Shown piece by piece: positions 15,922 through 24,373 of a stretch of DNA of 64,000 nt. The position numbers were made by a program, and so were the translations under genes. Under the pieces are notes generated by a model. That model did not search any database. It was not told the origin of the DNA and saw only the letters and a program-made list of their open reading frames with translations. This stretch comes from Hirschia sp964342355 (GTDB lineage Bacteria; Pseudomonadota; Alphaproteobacteria; Caulobacterales; Hyphomonadaceae): positions 1-64,000 of the forward strand of contig CAYFFG010000004.1 of the NCBI GenBank assembly GCA_964342355.1, read 5' to 3'. How positions within the stretch are numbered: position 1 is the first letter of the stretch; each line of letters opens with the position of its first letter.

Positions 15922-16821
15922 ATGATTCACGTTGTCACTGGGGAAAACCAACACCTTTACGGTCAGCAGTTGGAAGAAATGTTCCGCTTGCGCCATCAAT
16001 ATTTTATCGAGGAAAACGGATGGGAGGCCCTCAAAAGCGTTGATGGCAAGGAAACAGATCAGTTTGATGACGGTGATGTCGCCTACCTTCTCAATCTGGA
16101 TGAAGACGGACACCTGATCGCATCTTATCGGCTCAACCCAACCACTGGCCCCAACCTGTTAAATGACTGCTTATCTCATTATGTAGACGGACAACCACCA
16201 CGTGACGAAACTATATGGGACGTCACTCGATGGATGCTTGCGCGAGGTTATAGGCGACAGAACGGCCGGGAACAGGCGCTCCGCCGTTCACGCGAATTGA
16301 TTATCGGATTAGAAGAATTCGCCGTTCATCGCGGCATTACCCATCTTACCATGATATGTGAAACACACTTCATCACGAATATGTCCAGAATGCAGTGGAA
16401 CTTAAAACCACTTGGGCCGGTGATAGAATTCGACGGTGGAAAAGGAAAGGCTCAGGCTATTATCGTGGATGTTGGCCGCCAGTCCCTCGCCAGAACACGT
16501 AAAGCGCTGAGCATCTATGACAATCTACTGTTCGAGATCCAGTCACAGCAGCTAGTCCTGTCGCCAGACACCTGGGGTTATGATGAGCAACAAATGACCA
16601 TATCCAGAAAAATGCGACAGACTGGACGTGCTAACGCGCAGAAGATCGTACAGGACATCGCTAGCGAAATCGCTATTCGCGCAGATAAAGACCCGGTCAG
16701 CGCCATCACGCTCATACATGAATTCAACAAGGTGCTTGCAGCACGCTTGGATCACCAAATCGAAGAAAATTCTGCTGAGCTTAATGTGGAGACGTTAGAA
16801 CCGGCCAGAAAGGCCTCATAA
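15922..16821 (+). CDS. Acyl-homoserine-lactone synthase, LuxI family, with C-terminal extension
   Basis: Would make N-acyl-homoserine lactone signals from SAM and acyl-ACP. Key LuxI residues sit at canonical positions: Arg24, Phe28 and Trp34 (RHQYFIEENGW), two Asp in DGKETDQFDD, and Arg70 (ASYR). The usual W-E-x-x-R is WDVTR (99-103), an E-to-D change with the Arg kept. LuxI proteins are about 190-230 residues; this one has 299, with about 90 extra helical residues at the C-terminus. No luxR-type regulator is adjacent. The only LuxR-type HTH in the window is a receiver-fused regulator 45 kb away. GTGGGA lies upstream of the ATG. Confidence 0.85.
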   Translation: MIHVVTGENQHLYGQQLEEMFRLRHQYFIEENGWEALKSVDGKETDQFDDGDVAYLLNLDEDGHLIASYRLNPTTGPNLLNDCLSHYVDGQPPRDETIWDVTRWMLARGYRRQNGREQALRRSRELIIGLEEFAVHRGITHLTMICETHFITNMSRMQWNLKPLGPVIEFDGGKGKAQAIIVDVGRQSLARTRKALSIYDNLLFEIQSQQLVLSPDTWGYDEQQMTISRKMRQTGRANAQKIVQDIASEIAIRADKDPVSAITLIHEFNKVLAARLDHQIEENSAELNVETLEPARKAS

Positions 16822-16865
16822 AACGAAAGCCCAACAGTTTAACTACAGTCGAATACGGTTTTTAC

Positions 16866-17114
16866 TTAATTGTCTTCGGACGGACGATAATATGCTTCGA
16901 CGTCACCCTTCAATTTCATGAGAAGAGGTTTGCCCTTGCGATCACGCGTATTCGGCACTGCGACTTTAATCCATCCCTCAGATACGCAGTATTCTTCGAC
17001 ATTTGTTTTTTCTTCGCCTTTAAAGCGAATACCAATATTCTTTGAAAGCGCATCAGCGTCAAAGTGAGGCGAGCGCGGGTCAAGAGACAACTGGTCTGGC
17101 GGGGTGTCGGACAT
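16866..17114 (-). CDS. DUF3297 family protein
   Basis: 82 residues, soluble, small and basic/acidic mixed: begins MSDTPPDQLSLDPRSPHFD, with GIRFKGEEKTNVEEYCVSEGW in the middle. This is the DUF3297 pattern, widespread in Proteobacteria and of unknown function. It is convergent with the AHL synthase and stands alone. Confidence 0.85.
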   Translation of the reverse strand: MSDTPPDQLSLDPRSPHFDADALSKNIGIRFKGEEKTNVEEYCVSEGWIKVAVPNTRDRKGKPLLMKLKGDVEAYYRPSEDN

Positions 17115-17419
17115 GCAGGCAAACTCCTCAACTATGTTGAAGGTGGTCTATATCCGCCTGAACTAGGCTGGCAATAGCCGTCAGACAGCTTTTTTTCCAG
17201 ATAGAGTTGAAGGCTTACATCATCCAAAGAATACTGGGATCAAGAACATTACAGTGATCAGACTAACAGAAACAAGATAACGGAACATGCAACCAAGAAT
17301 CCCCATATATTTTTGTGAGAGTCTCGTGTTTCAAGTTTGGCGCCACCCAGTACAAGTAACGTGTAAAATTAAGTGTCTAAAAGGCCCTTACCAGCGAAAT
17401 TTGCGTAACAAATGACGTA
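17115..17419. other. Intergenic region, no gene seen
   Basis: 305 bp between the DUF3297 gene (its promoter must be at the left end) and the 3' end of the glycosyltransferase. AT-rich, no small frame with a ribosome-binding site, no clear hairpin followed by a T run. It marks the boundary of the exopolysaccharide locus. Confidence 0.5.
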
Positions 17420-18532
17420 TCATTTTTTTAGGCACGCGTTGGCGAAAACATCCTCAATCGCGGCGACATGTTCCTTGGTCACTTCGCTTACATCAAATCG
17501 CTTGATGTATTCTTTGCGATAATTCGCGTGCGGCTTTTGCTCTTCAAGGTTTTCGCAATAGTGGAGCATCTCTTTCGTTAAATTCTCTACCCACGGCATT
17601 TCGACGAGACATCCCAGACGGTCATCAATGAGTATATCGCTTGGACCAAAATCACAGTTTGTGGCGATCACAGGAAGACCAAATCTGAGCCCTTCGCAAA
17701 TAGCCAACGACCAGCCTTCCCAACGTGCAGACGACACATAGATATCACTTGATTGTAATGCCGCTCCGGGATCATTGGGGTGATACTCAAACCAGACTAC
17801 ATCATTTAAACCGAGTTCTTCGACTTGCGCCCGCAACGCCGCTTCGTCGTCACCATACCCAACTAATTTCAGTCTGACGTCCTGGCGCTGCGCGTAAACC
17901 TTTGCAAAGGCCTCGACCAGAATATTCTGCCCTTTTTGATAGGTAAAACGACCGACCTTTACAAAAACGATTAGATCATCGCCACGATCGCGCTTCGGCT
18001 CTTCCGCTTCTTCAAATTGTCGAACTGGATTTGGCAACCAGTACCGCTTCACAGAGCTTGGAAACAATTCGTTGAACTTCTCAAGTTGCTTGGGAGATGT
18101 CCCAAACACACCCGCAAGATGTTTAAGCGCAATATGTTTTAGAACGAAAAACAACACCTTTGCTTTGAAATGGCTCATCTCCTTGGATGGGTTGCCATGC
18201 AGATAGACGACGATGTTTTTCTTTAGCCCCAGCAAGCCCAACCAATACAATACAGTTGGCTCCACCTGGGGCACAACAATCACGTCATAGTTGTTTTCTT
18301 TTACAAGTTTACGTGCATTTCTCATCAAAGACAGCGCGCTTGTTTGATATCTGAAATGCTTTTTATAAACAGTCTCTTTGATCGCGCCGCCATGATCTGA
18401 AGTATAGAGAACCTCTAAATCGACTTTATCATTGAAGCGCTGCTCAATCTCTCCACAAATTTCGTGGATGACGCGCTCAATCCCAGCAAAAGAACTGGTC
18501 GCCAATTGCACATACAGTACTTTAATACGCAT
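17420..18532 (-). CDS. GT4-family glycosyltransferase
   Basis: A 370-residue GT-B fold transferase. The start at 18532 (MRIKVLYVQLATSSFAGIER) puts the first beta strand at the N-terminus as usual and has AAGGGGACG upstream; an ATG at 18544 would add four residues. The C-terminal domain has FVKVGRFTYQKGQNIL and the nucleotide-sugar site SSARWEGWSLAICEGLRFGL, the E-x7-E-type motif of family 4. It probably adds a sugar to the lipid-linked repeat unit of the adjacent polysaccharide. Same strand as the Wzc-like gene, 100 bp downstream. Confidence 0.88.
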   Translation of the reverse strand: MRIKVLYVQLATSSFAGIERVIHEICGEIEQRFNDKVDLEVLYTSDHGGAIKETVYKKHFRYQTSALSLMRNARKLVKENNYDVIVVPQVEPTVLYWLGLLGLKKNIVVYLHGNPSKEMSHFKAKVLFFVLKHIALKHLAGVFGTSPKQLEKFNELFPSSVKRYWLPNPVRQFEEAEEPKRDRGDDLIVFVKVGRFTYQKGQNILVEAFAKVYAQRQDVRLKLVGYGDDEAALRAQVEELGLNDVVWFEYHPNDPGAALQSSDIYVSSARWEGWSLAICEGLRFGLPVIATNCDFGPSDILIDDRLGCLVEMPWVENLTKEMLHYCENLEEQKPHANYRKEYIKRFDVSEVTKEHVAAIEDVFANACLKK

Positions 18533-18632
18533 ATTGCGCCCCAACGTCCCCTTACGCGATTGAAACTCTTAAATCTGTAAGAGCTAGCCGCGACTCCAGC
18601 CTTTTTCAGTGGTGATATAGATCAGCACATGG

Positions 18633-21035
18633 CTAGTTGATGTAATAATTGCGCTTAGACTGGTTGAAATAGAGCGCATCATCATAACTCAACCGGCCAA
18701 TATTCTTCGGATTGACGAAATTCAAAACCACCCCGGAAACCCGTTCGCCACGCGCAACTTCAATTCGAGAAATTGCTGAATTAATGGTTTTAGCAGATGT
18801 CATCCCAGCGCGCGCGACAAGTAAGTTGTTATCAGCCAATTCAGCAACAGTGATGGCGTCCGCAACCGCAAGAATGGGTGGCGCATCCAGAATGATCAGC
18901 TGATACGCGGTGCGTAATTCGTTGAGCAACTGATAAAGAGCGCTTGGATCAATCATATTGGGCTCCCCTTCCGCATCAAGCGCAGAAGGTAAAATATCTG
19001 CTGATGTCGCAGTGTCCCGAATTACAACCTTTCGCCAATCGACTTTACTGCTCAAAACGTCGTTCAGATCGTGTTCAAACTCCTGACCGATCGTTTCACT
19101 CAGGCTGCAGCGTCGATAGTCGCAATCAATAATAAGCACACGAATATTCGCCAGAGCAGCTACCCGCGCGAGGCTCAACGATATGGTCGTTTTTCCCTCA
19201 GCAGGCAAAGCTGACGTAATAGACACCACTTTTCCTGAGTCCGCGCTCACACGAGCAACGCTCGAGTTCAAAAGCACACGCAACGATTCCGCGAATGCTG
19301 ACATCGGTTTTTCAACCACATAAGAAGTCGGGGTCTGTTTATCTTGCGGAACAGATCGCATCACACTTTGACGTAAAGCCGGAATTGATGACAGGGCGCG
19401 CCGCGACAATTTGAGTTTCACATCAGAAGCGCCATGCAGCTTGTTGTCCATCACTTCAAAAACACAGACAATTCCCAAGCCGATCACGGTTCCAAGCACC
19501 AGGCCAAACACCACAAACAATGCCAATGGCTGTTTATCTGAATTTTCAGGTAAGGGCGCCGAACTCAACAGTCGCGCCCGCGCAGCGCTCATCGATGTAC
19601 GGTCGTTGGCTTGCTGAAATTGATCGTTATAGGTGTTGTATTGTTTGCGAAGCGCTTCAGCTTCACGCTCAAGCCGTTCCAACGTCACAACAACCGTATT
19701 GCTCTCGCGCATATCAGCTTGAAGCTGATCCAGCTCTTGTTTGTCCTGCTGCATGCGCTCGCGCGTCACGTAAAGACGGTTGGCCATATTGGTCAATAAT
19801 CGTTGAGTTTCCATGCCAATGGACAACTCAATACGCTCAATCTCAGCTTCTTTTTCTTTAACTTCCGGGTGTAAAGCGCCATAGCGGGTTTTCAGATCAG
19901 CTAGTTCCTGGTCCAACTTAAACTGATCAGCACGCAATGTTGTTAAAAGTGGTGATCCGGCGGCGGCGTCAATCGTCAAAACGCCATCAGGAGATTCAGC
20001 CAGCTGGCGCGCTTGTTGCCATCGAAAACTCGCTTCATCAAATTCACGCTTTGAAATGTTGTAAGCATTTTGCGCATCACGCATCTGCTGTTCGTTCAGA
20101 GTTGATCCAATTGCCGCAATCACACCATTGTTTGCGCGGTAAGTTGCAATTTCCTGCTCTTTAGAACGAATTTGGTCTCTAAGTGTTTCAAGGCGCTCAT
20201 CCAGCCACACGGATGCCTCGTGAGCATTCTCCGACGTGGAGTCTTTGTGCCACCGTAAATACGCTTTTGCGACACCATTCGTAAGCTTAGCCGACGTTTC
20301 AGGGTCGCTCGCTGTTACGCTTATGCCAATTGCGTAACTCCTGTCATAAGTTGTCGCATTTGTCGCTTGCATAAGGCGACGCACCGCATAGCTAAACTCC
20401 TTTGACCTACCCTCTCCTTCAGCTTCTGGAAAACCTTCCTCATCATCGCCTGAAATCGCAGCTTCATCTGGAAGCAGCGATTGGTCAGTCGTGACCTCCG
20501 GCAGATCATTTGGAAGATTTTCATCCGAAACGGCCAACTCCGGCGCAGGTAAGGGCATCCCGGCGTCTGTGAGTTGTGTACCCGCTTCACTCAAGGCGAG
20601 CTCAGTATCTGTTGTTAGTTCAAGCCCTTCATCACTGAGCGATGCTAATTCCGGGGCCGTGCCGTTCCAGGCAGGGTTTTTGTCCAGTTCGAATTCTTCA
20701 ACCACCAAACTCGCAATTGCTTCCGATTTGATGACTGCAACCTCTGATTCAACTAGCTCTCTATTCAAAGGCGTCTGGTTATTTCCACCAGGAACAATCT
20801 GATCAGAGTTATTCAACAATACGATCGAGGCGGTGGTGGAATAAGTGTCTTTCTGAACGATGTAGTTGAACATCCCAGCCAGACACGAGAACAGCAGTGC
20901 GCTGATGATAATCAGCCACTTGTGTTTCTCCAATATTCCGAACAGTTCATCAAAACCAAATGCATTGATCTCTTCTGGTCTGGCATATGAATCGCCATGA
21001 CCAGTTTCTAGTCCTTTATGCAACATTTGGTTCAT
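18633..21035 (-). CDS. Wzc-like polysaccharide co-polymerase / tyrosine autokinase
   Basis: Inner-membrane protein controlling chain length and export of exopolysaccharide. The Wzz domain has TM helices at about 39-58 and 504-526 with coiled coils between (285-480). The cytoplasmic BY-kinase has Walker A SALPAEGKTT (609-618), Walker A' IIDCDY (635-640) and Walker B IILDAPP (714-720), and a Tyr-containing tail ending RNYYIN for autophosphorylation. Odd: residues 122-212 form an acidic, low-complexity insertion in the periplasmic part with repeated ELAxSD-like units. It heads a minus-strand run with the flippase upstream and a glycosyltransferase downstream. Confidence 0.92.
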   Translation of the reverse strand: MNQMLHKGLETGHGDSYARPEEINAFGFDELFGILEKHKWLIIISALLFSCLAGMFNYIVQKDTYSTTASIVLLNNSDQIVPGGNNQTPLNRELVESEVAVIKSEAIASLVVEEFELDKNPAWNGTAPELASLSDEGLELTTDTELALSEAGTQLTDAGMPLPAPELAVSDENLPNDLPEVTTDQSLLPDEAAISGDDEEGFPEAEGEGRSKEFSYAVRRLMQATNATTYDRSYAIGISVTASDPETSAKLTNGVAKAYLRWHKDSTSENAHEASVWLDERLETLRDQIRSKEQEIATYRANNGVIAAIGSTLNEQQMRDAQNAYNISKREFDEASFRWQQARQLAESPDGVLTIDAAAGSPLLTTLRADQFKLDQELADLKTRYGALHPEVKEKEAEIERIELSIGMETQRLLTNMANRLYVTRERMQQDKQELDQLQADMRESNTVVVTLERLEREAEALRKQYNTYNDQFQQANDRTSMSAARARLLSSAPLPENSDKQPLALFVVFGLVLGTVIGLGIVCVFEVMDNKLHGASDVKLKLSRRALSSIPALRQSVMRSVPQDKQTPTSYVVEKPMSAFAESLRVLLNSSVARVSADSGKVVSITSALPAEGKTTISLSLARVAALANIRVLIIDCDYRRCSLSETIGQEFEHDLNDVLSSKVDWRKVVIRDTATSADILPSALDAEGEPNMIDPSALYQLLNELRTAYQLIILDAPPILAVADAITVAELADNNLLVARAGMTSAKTINSAISRIEVARGERVSGVVLNFVNPKNIGRLSYDDALYFNQSKRNYYIN

Positions 21036-21213
21036 TGTAACCCAGCCTCAATTCTTGATGCCCGCCCGCGAATGGACACGGTATTCTCCGTGTCGAGGAC
21101 ATTTCGTCCAATCTTGGTCCCACTCTGGTCACCTTATACACAGACCTTTTTATCAGCAATGTAATTCAACCGACGCACTCTATTAAGTCTTGGTTTTCGC
21201 TTGAATTTCACCA

Positions 21214-22701
21214 TCAATCATCAGCAGGGACCGGTTTTGTGGCGCCGAATGAAACATTCATCAAATTGTTCATGCGCACGCCGCAAACATACAGACCGGC
21301 CAGATAAGACAGCCCGGCAGCCGTACCGGTTAAAGCCAAAATCACCAGAACAGGAAGGTTAAACGGCGACAAAATCGAATAGACAATTTCGGTCACGACA
21401 AGCAGGGACAGACAAGCAACAGCAACAGGGATCAGGTTGTTTATTTGATCGATAATCCGCAATCCGATGAGCTTATAGGTGATCCAAATCGTCACGCCCA
21501 TCATGATAATCGAGACAATTCCGCGAGCGCCAATTACGCCCCAAATGGAAAACAAATAAAGACCGGCCACCGTGAAAAGCGTGCGCACAACTAGGTCTAT
21601 CACCGTAATATTGAAGAGTACGCGAGGTCTGTCCATCGCCAACGCCATCGAATAAAGCGGTTGAAAATAAGCGTTCGGCAAAACTGTCAGCGCTAAGAGC
21701 TGGAGAAAAATGGCCGCATCTTTCCACTTATCATCGAATAACAAGGCAATGATCTCGTCAGCAGCTAACGAGATGTAAAGACACGCCGGGGCTGACAGCA
21801 ACATCGTAACGCGAGCAGCTTTAAGAAAGGCCCCCTTCAAGCGTTCCTTGTCGTCGCTGAACTTGGCAAACGCAGCCATAACAGGCTGCATAGCCGGACC
21901 GATAAGACTTTGGGTGGGCATAACAGCTAAATCGCCGGCCATAGTATATCGACCAAACACAGCTTGGTTTACGCCGCCCCCTAAGATGACACGGTCCATC
22001 TGTGAAATCAGCGCCATCACTAACTGAGACAGGCTGAACCAACCGACAAATCCTGCAAACGCTCTGAACCTACTCAGCGAAAACGCTGGCACATAGGGCG
22101 CGACAATATAGGACAGGACACAGGTTATGATCGCTGCAGCGACGTTAAATCCAGCTATCGCCCAATAACCGCCATTGTTGAACAAGAGCGCGATAGCGAT
22201 GATTGCAGCAAGAACTTTTCCGACAACCTGAATGAAAAACACGCGGCCAAAACTGAGGTCTCGCATAAAATAGACCATGCCAGGACTGATTAAACCGCGC
22301 ATGAAAGCCGATACGCCAAGCGCCATCATCAACGACTGAAGTCTGCTTTCATCATACATCGCCGCAGCGGGCCATGATGCGCCACAAATGACCACCAACA
22401 AGAGAAGCCCGCGAAGGAAACCGAGTGTAAAAGCCGTATCCAAGTGCTTTTTTTCGAGCGTCTTTAATCGCGTCAGCGCCTGAACCAAAGGTATTTCAAG
22501 CACCATCTCGACAATCATGATCAGCGAAGTGGCAAGTGCGGTCAGACCAAAATCAGAAGGGCTCAGATAGCGCGCTAATATCAGAAGCGTGAAAAAATCT
22601 ATGCCCCGTCCCAGCAGTTTGGAAGAAACGGTCCACCCGGCACTTTTTAAGGTCTTTATACTCAGCACAGCGCGGCCCCTGTCGGCGCGTACAACAGTCA
22701 C
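21214..22701 (-). CDS. Wzx-like polysaccharide flippase (MOP superfamily)
   Basis: 495 residues with about 12-14 hydrophobic segments across the whole length, no large soluble domain. The opening GWTVSSKLLGRGIDFFTLLI and the ARYLSPSDFGLTALATS segment are typical of polysaccharide biosynthesis flippases that move undecaprenyl-linked repeat units across the inner membrane. The start is a GTG at 22701; the exact start is uncertain because no strong ribosome-binding site is seen. Located 178 bp upstream of the Wzc-like gene on the same strand. Confidence 0.88.
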   Translation of the reverse strand: MTVVRADRGRAVLSIKTLKSAGWTVSSKLLGRGIDFFTLLILARYLSPSDFGLTALATSLIMIVEMVLEIPLVQALTRLKTLEKKHLDTAFTLGFLRGLLLLVVICGASWPAAAMYDESRLQSLMMALGVSAFMRGLISPGMVYFMRDLSFGRVFFIQVVGKVLAAIIAIALLFNNGGYWAIAGFNVAAAIITCVLSYIVAPYVPAFSLSRFRAFAGFVGWFSLSQLVMALISQMDRVILGGGVNQAVFGRYTMAGDLAVMPTQSLIGPAMQPVMAAFAKFSDDKERLKGAFLKAARVTMLLSAPACLYISLAADEIIALLFDDKWKDAAIFLQLLALTVLPNAYFQPLYSMALAMDRPRVLFNITVIDLVVRTLFTVAGLYLFSIWGVIGARGIVSIIMMGVTIWITYKLIGLRIIDQINNLIPVAVACLSLLVVTEIVYSILSPFNLPVLVILALTGTAAGLSYLAGLYVCGVRMNNLMNVSFGATKPVPADD

Positions 22702-23028
22702 TCGGACTGGTTCCCCGTCTCAAAGTGCTAGAAAAGAATGCCCCCAACACCACAATTATCAAACAAAAATTGAGGGCTCGCCTCCCTCGGGACTTTCTTC
22801 CTTGACGAAGCGTTAAATTTCAAATTTTGTGACTGTCGTCAATACTGACGGGACGGGGACAATCACCAATTCTTCCGCAAATGCACAATTAACTTCCACT
22901 GCAACTTGTTTTTGCTTGATGAGCAACAAGAGTTGTTAGAAATGATAAAGCTGCGCGGATCGAATTTGACCAATTAAAGGGCCAATTCTTCAGACTACGG
23001 CCCCATCACAGCGGGGCTTTTCATCTCA
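22702..23028. other. Divergent intergenic region inside the polysaccharide locus
   Basis: 327 bp between the flippase (minus) and the FAD enzyme (plus), so it should hold both promoters. An imperfect inverted repeat (CAACTTGTT at 22902-22910, AACAAGAGTTG at 22925-22935) is the only structure seen. No small gene is evident. Confidence 0.45.
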
Positions 23029-24351
23029 ATGAACACACAATCAAACTTTCATTTTGACGCAATTGTCCTTGGAGCGGGTATCAGCGGCCTAGTGTCAGCA
23101 TCTGTCATTGAGCGCCAAGGGGTGAAGAATATCCTGATTGCAGATGAGTATGACCATCCAGGCGGTAATCACATCAACGTAAATATCGACGAATACACCT
23201 TCGATATCGGAAGTTTCATCTTCCAAGACGACTCCCCTCTTCTTGCTCATTTCCCAGAACTGCTGGACCACTATATTCCAATTGAAGTGTCTCTTGAGCG
23301 CTTAAACCCTCAAGGTAAGGTCACTCGCTATCCAATATCGGTCAAAGAAGACATTCTTGCTGCTGGACCGCTTGTCATCGCCCGCATTTTGCTTTCAGCC
23401 GCTAAAGCGCGTTTATTCCACCACCAACAAAACGGAGCGCGCGCTTTTGCTCGCTTCTGGATTGGAGACTATCTCCTGCGTCGCTCCGGTCTTGAAAACT
23501 ACATGGAGCGCTTTAACGGTGCAAAGGCTTCCAAAATCGACCTTGATTTTGCGCAACGCCGCATGGGCTGGATTAAAGAACATGCCATGGTTGCAACGCA
23601 TATTAAGCGTTTTTTCCAACCACTGGCGCCGGCAACGAATACGCAGATGGTTCGTCCTTTCGATGGATTTGCGCCCCTTTATGAGCATGCCCAAAACAAC
23701 CTTGAGGCCAGAGGGATAAGCTTTGCGCTTGGTAAAGAGATCCAAGAAATCAGGAAAGTTGGTGATCTGTTCGAGATCAATATAGGCGGCAGCCAGTACA
23801 CTACTGAACGGGTCATTTCGACAGTCCCGATCCCCAAGACACAAACGCTATGCGGCCTGAATGTCGACGACAAGCTTCAGTCGGTCACATTGGTAAGTCT
23901 GTTTTTCAGTTTTGAAGGTGATCGAGGTTTTATCGCGCCTGTGATGTTCAATTTTTCATATGACGGCGCATGGAAACGCATCACAATGCATTCTGATTTC
24001 TATGGTCTGAGGAAAGGTCGCCAGTTTTTCTGTGTCGAAGTCATTTCATCGGACACCAGCAGTAGTGTCGAAGCTGCAGAAAAGGACTTTCGTGAACATG
24101 TGCAGGCGAATGGACTCTTTAAAGGCGAGCTGAAGCTAGAAGGTGGCCATGTTCTGCAAAACGCCTATCCCGTCTACATTAATAATGCCAGCCAACGTGC
24201 AAAAGACGCCATGGAACAGCTTGCAGAGTTCGGTATAGAGTCGATTGGTCGTCAAGGGCGTTTTGACTATCAACCAACTGCGCGCGCCTCAACGGTTGAA
24301 GCTGAAGCGCTACTCGAGGCTCAGGCGAAAACGAACGCCCAGCCGCGCTGA
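23029..24351 (+). CDS. FAD-dependent oxidoreductase, UDP-galactopyranose mutase/protoporphyrinogen oxidase-like
   Basis: 440 residues. The N-terminus has the Rossmann dinucleotide motif (AIVLGAGISGLVSASVIE) followed by DEYDHPGGNHINV, the FAD-binding arrangement of amine oxidase/UGM-type flavoproteins. A C-terminal segment, GIESIGRQGRFDYQ, matches the second FAD contact. Such enzymes in polysaccharide loci modify sugar nucleotides or lipid-linked intermediates; the substrate cannot be read. It lies in the opposite orientation to its neighbours, ending 22 bp from the convergent glycosyltransferase fusion. Confidence 0.75.
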   Translation: MNTQSNFHFDAIVLGAGISGLVSASVIERQGVKNILIADEYDHPGGNHINVNIDEYTFDIGSFIFQDDSPLLAHFPELLDHYIPIEVSLERLNPQGKVTRYPISVKEDILAAGPLVIARILLSAAKARLFHHQQNGARAFARFWIGDYLLRRSGLENYMERFNGAKASKIDLDFAQRRMGWIKEHAMVATHIKRFFQPLAPATNTQMVRPFDGFAPLYEHAQNNLEARGISFALGKEIQEIRKVGDLFEINIGGSQYTTERVISTVPIPKTQTLCGLNVDDKLQSVTLVSLFFSFEGDRGFIAPVMFNFSYDGAWKRITMHSDFYGLRKGRQFFCVEVISSDTSSSVEAAEKDFREHVQANGLFKGELKLEGGHVLQNAYPVYINNASQRAKDAMEQLAEFGIESIGRQGRFDYQPTARASTVEAEALLEAQAKTNAQPR

Positions 24352-24373
24352 CATATCATCAGCCACTTTTCAA

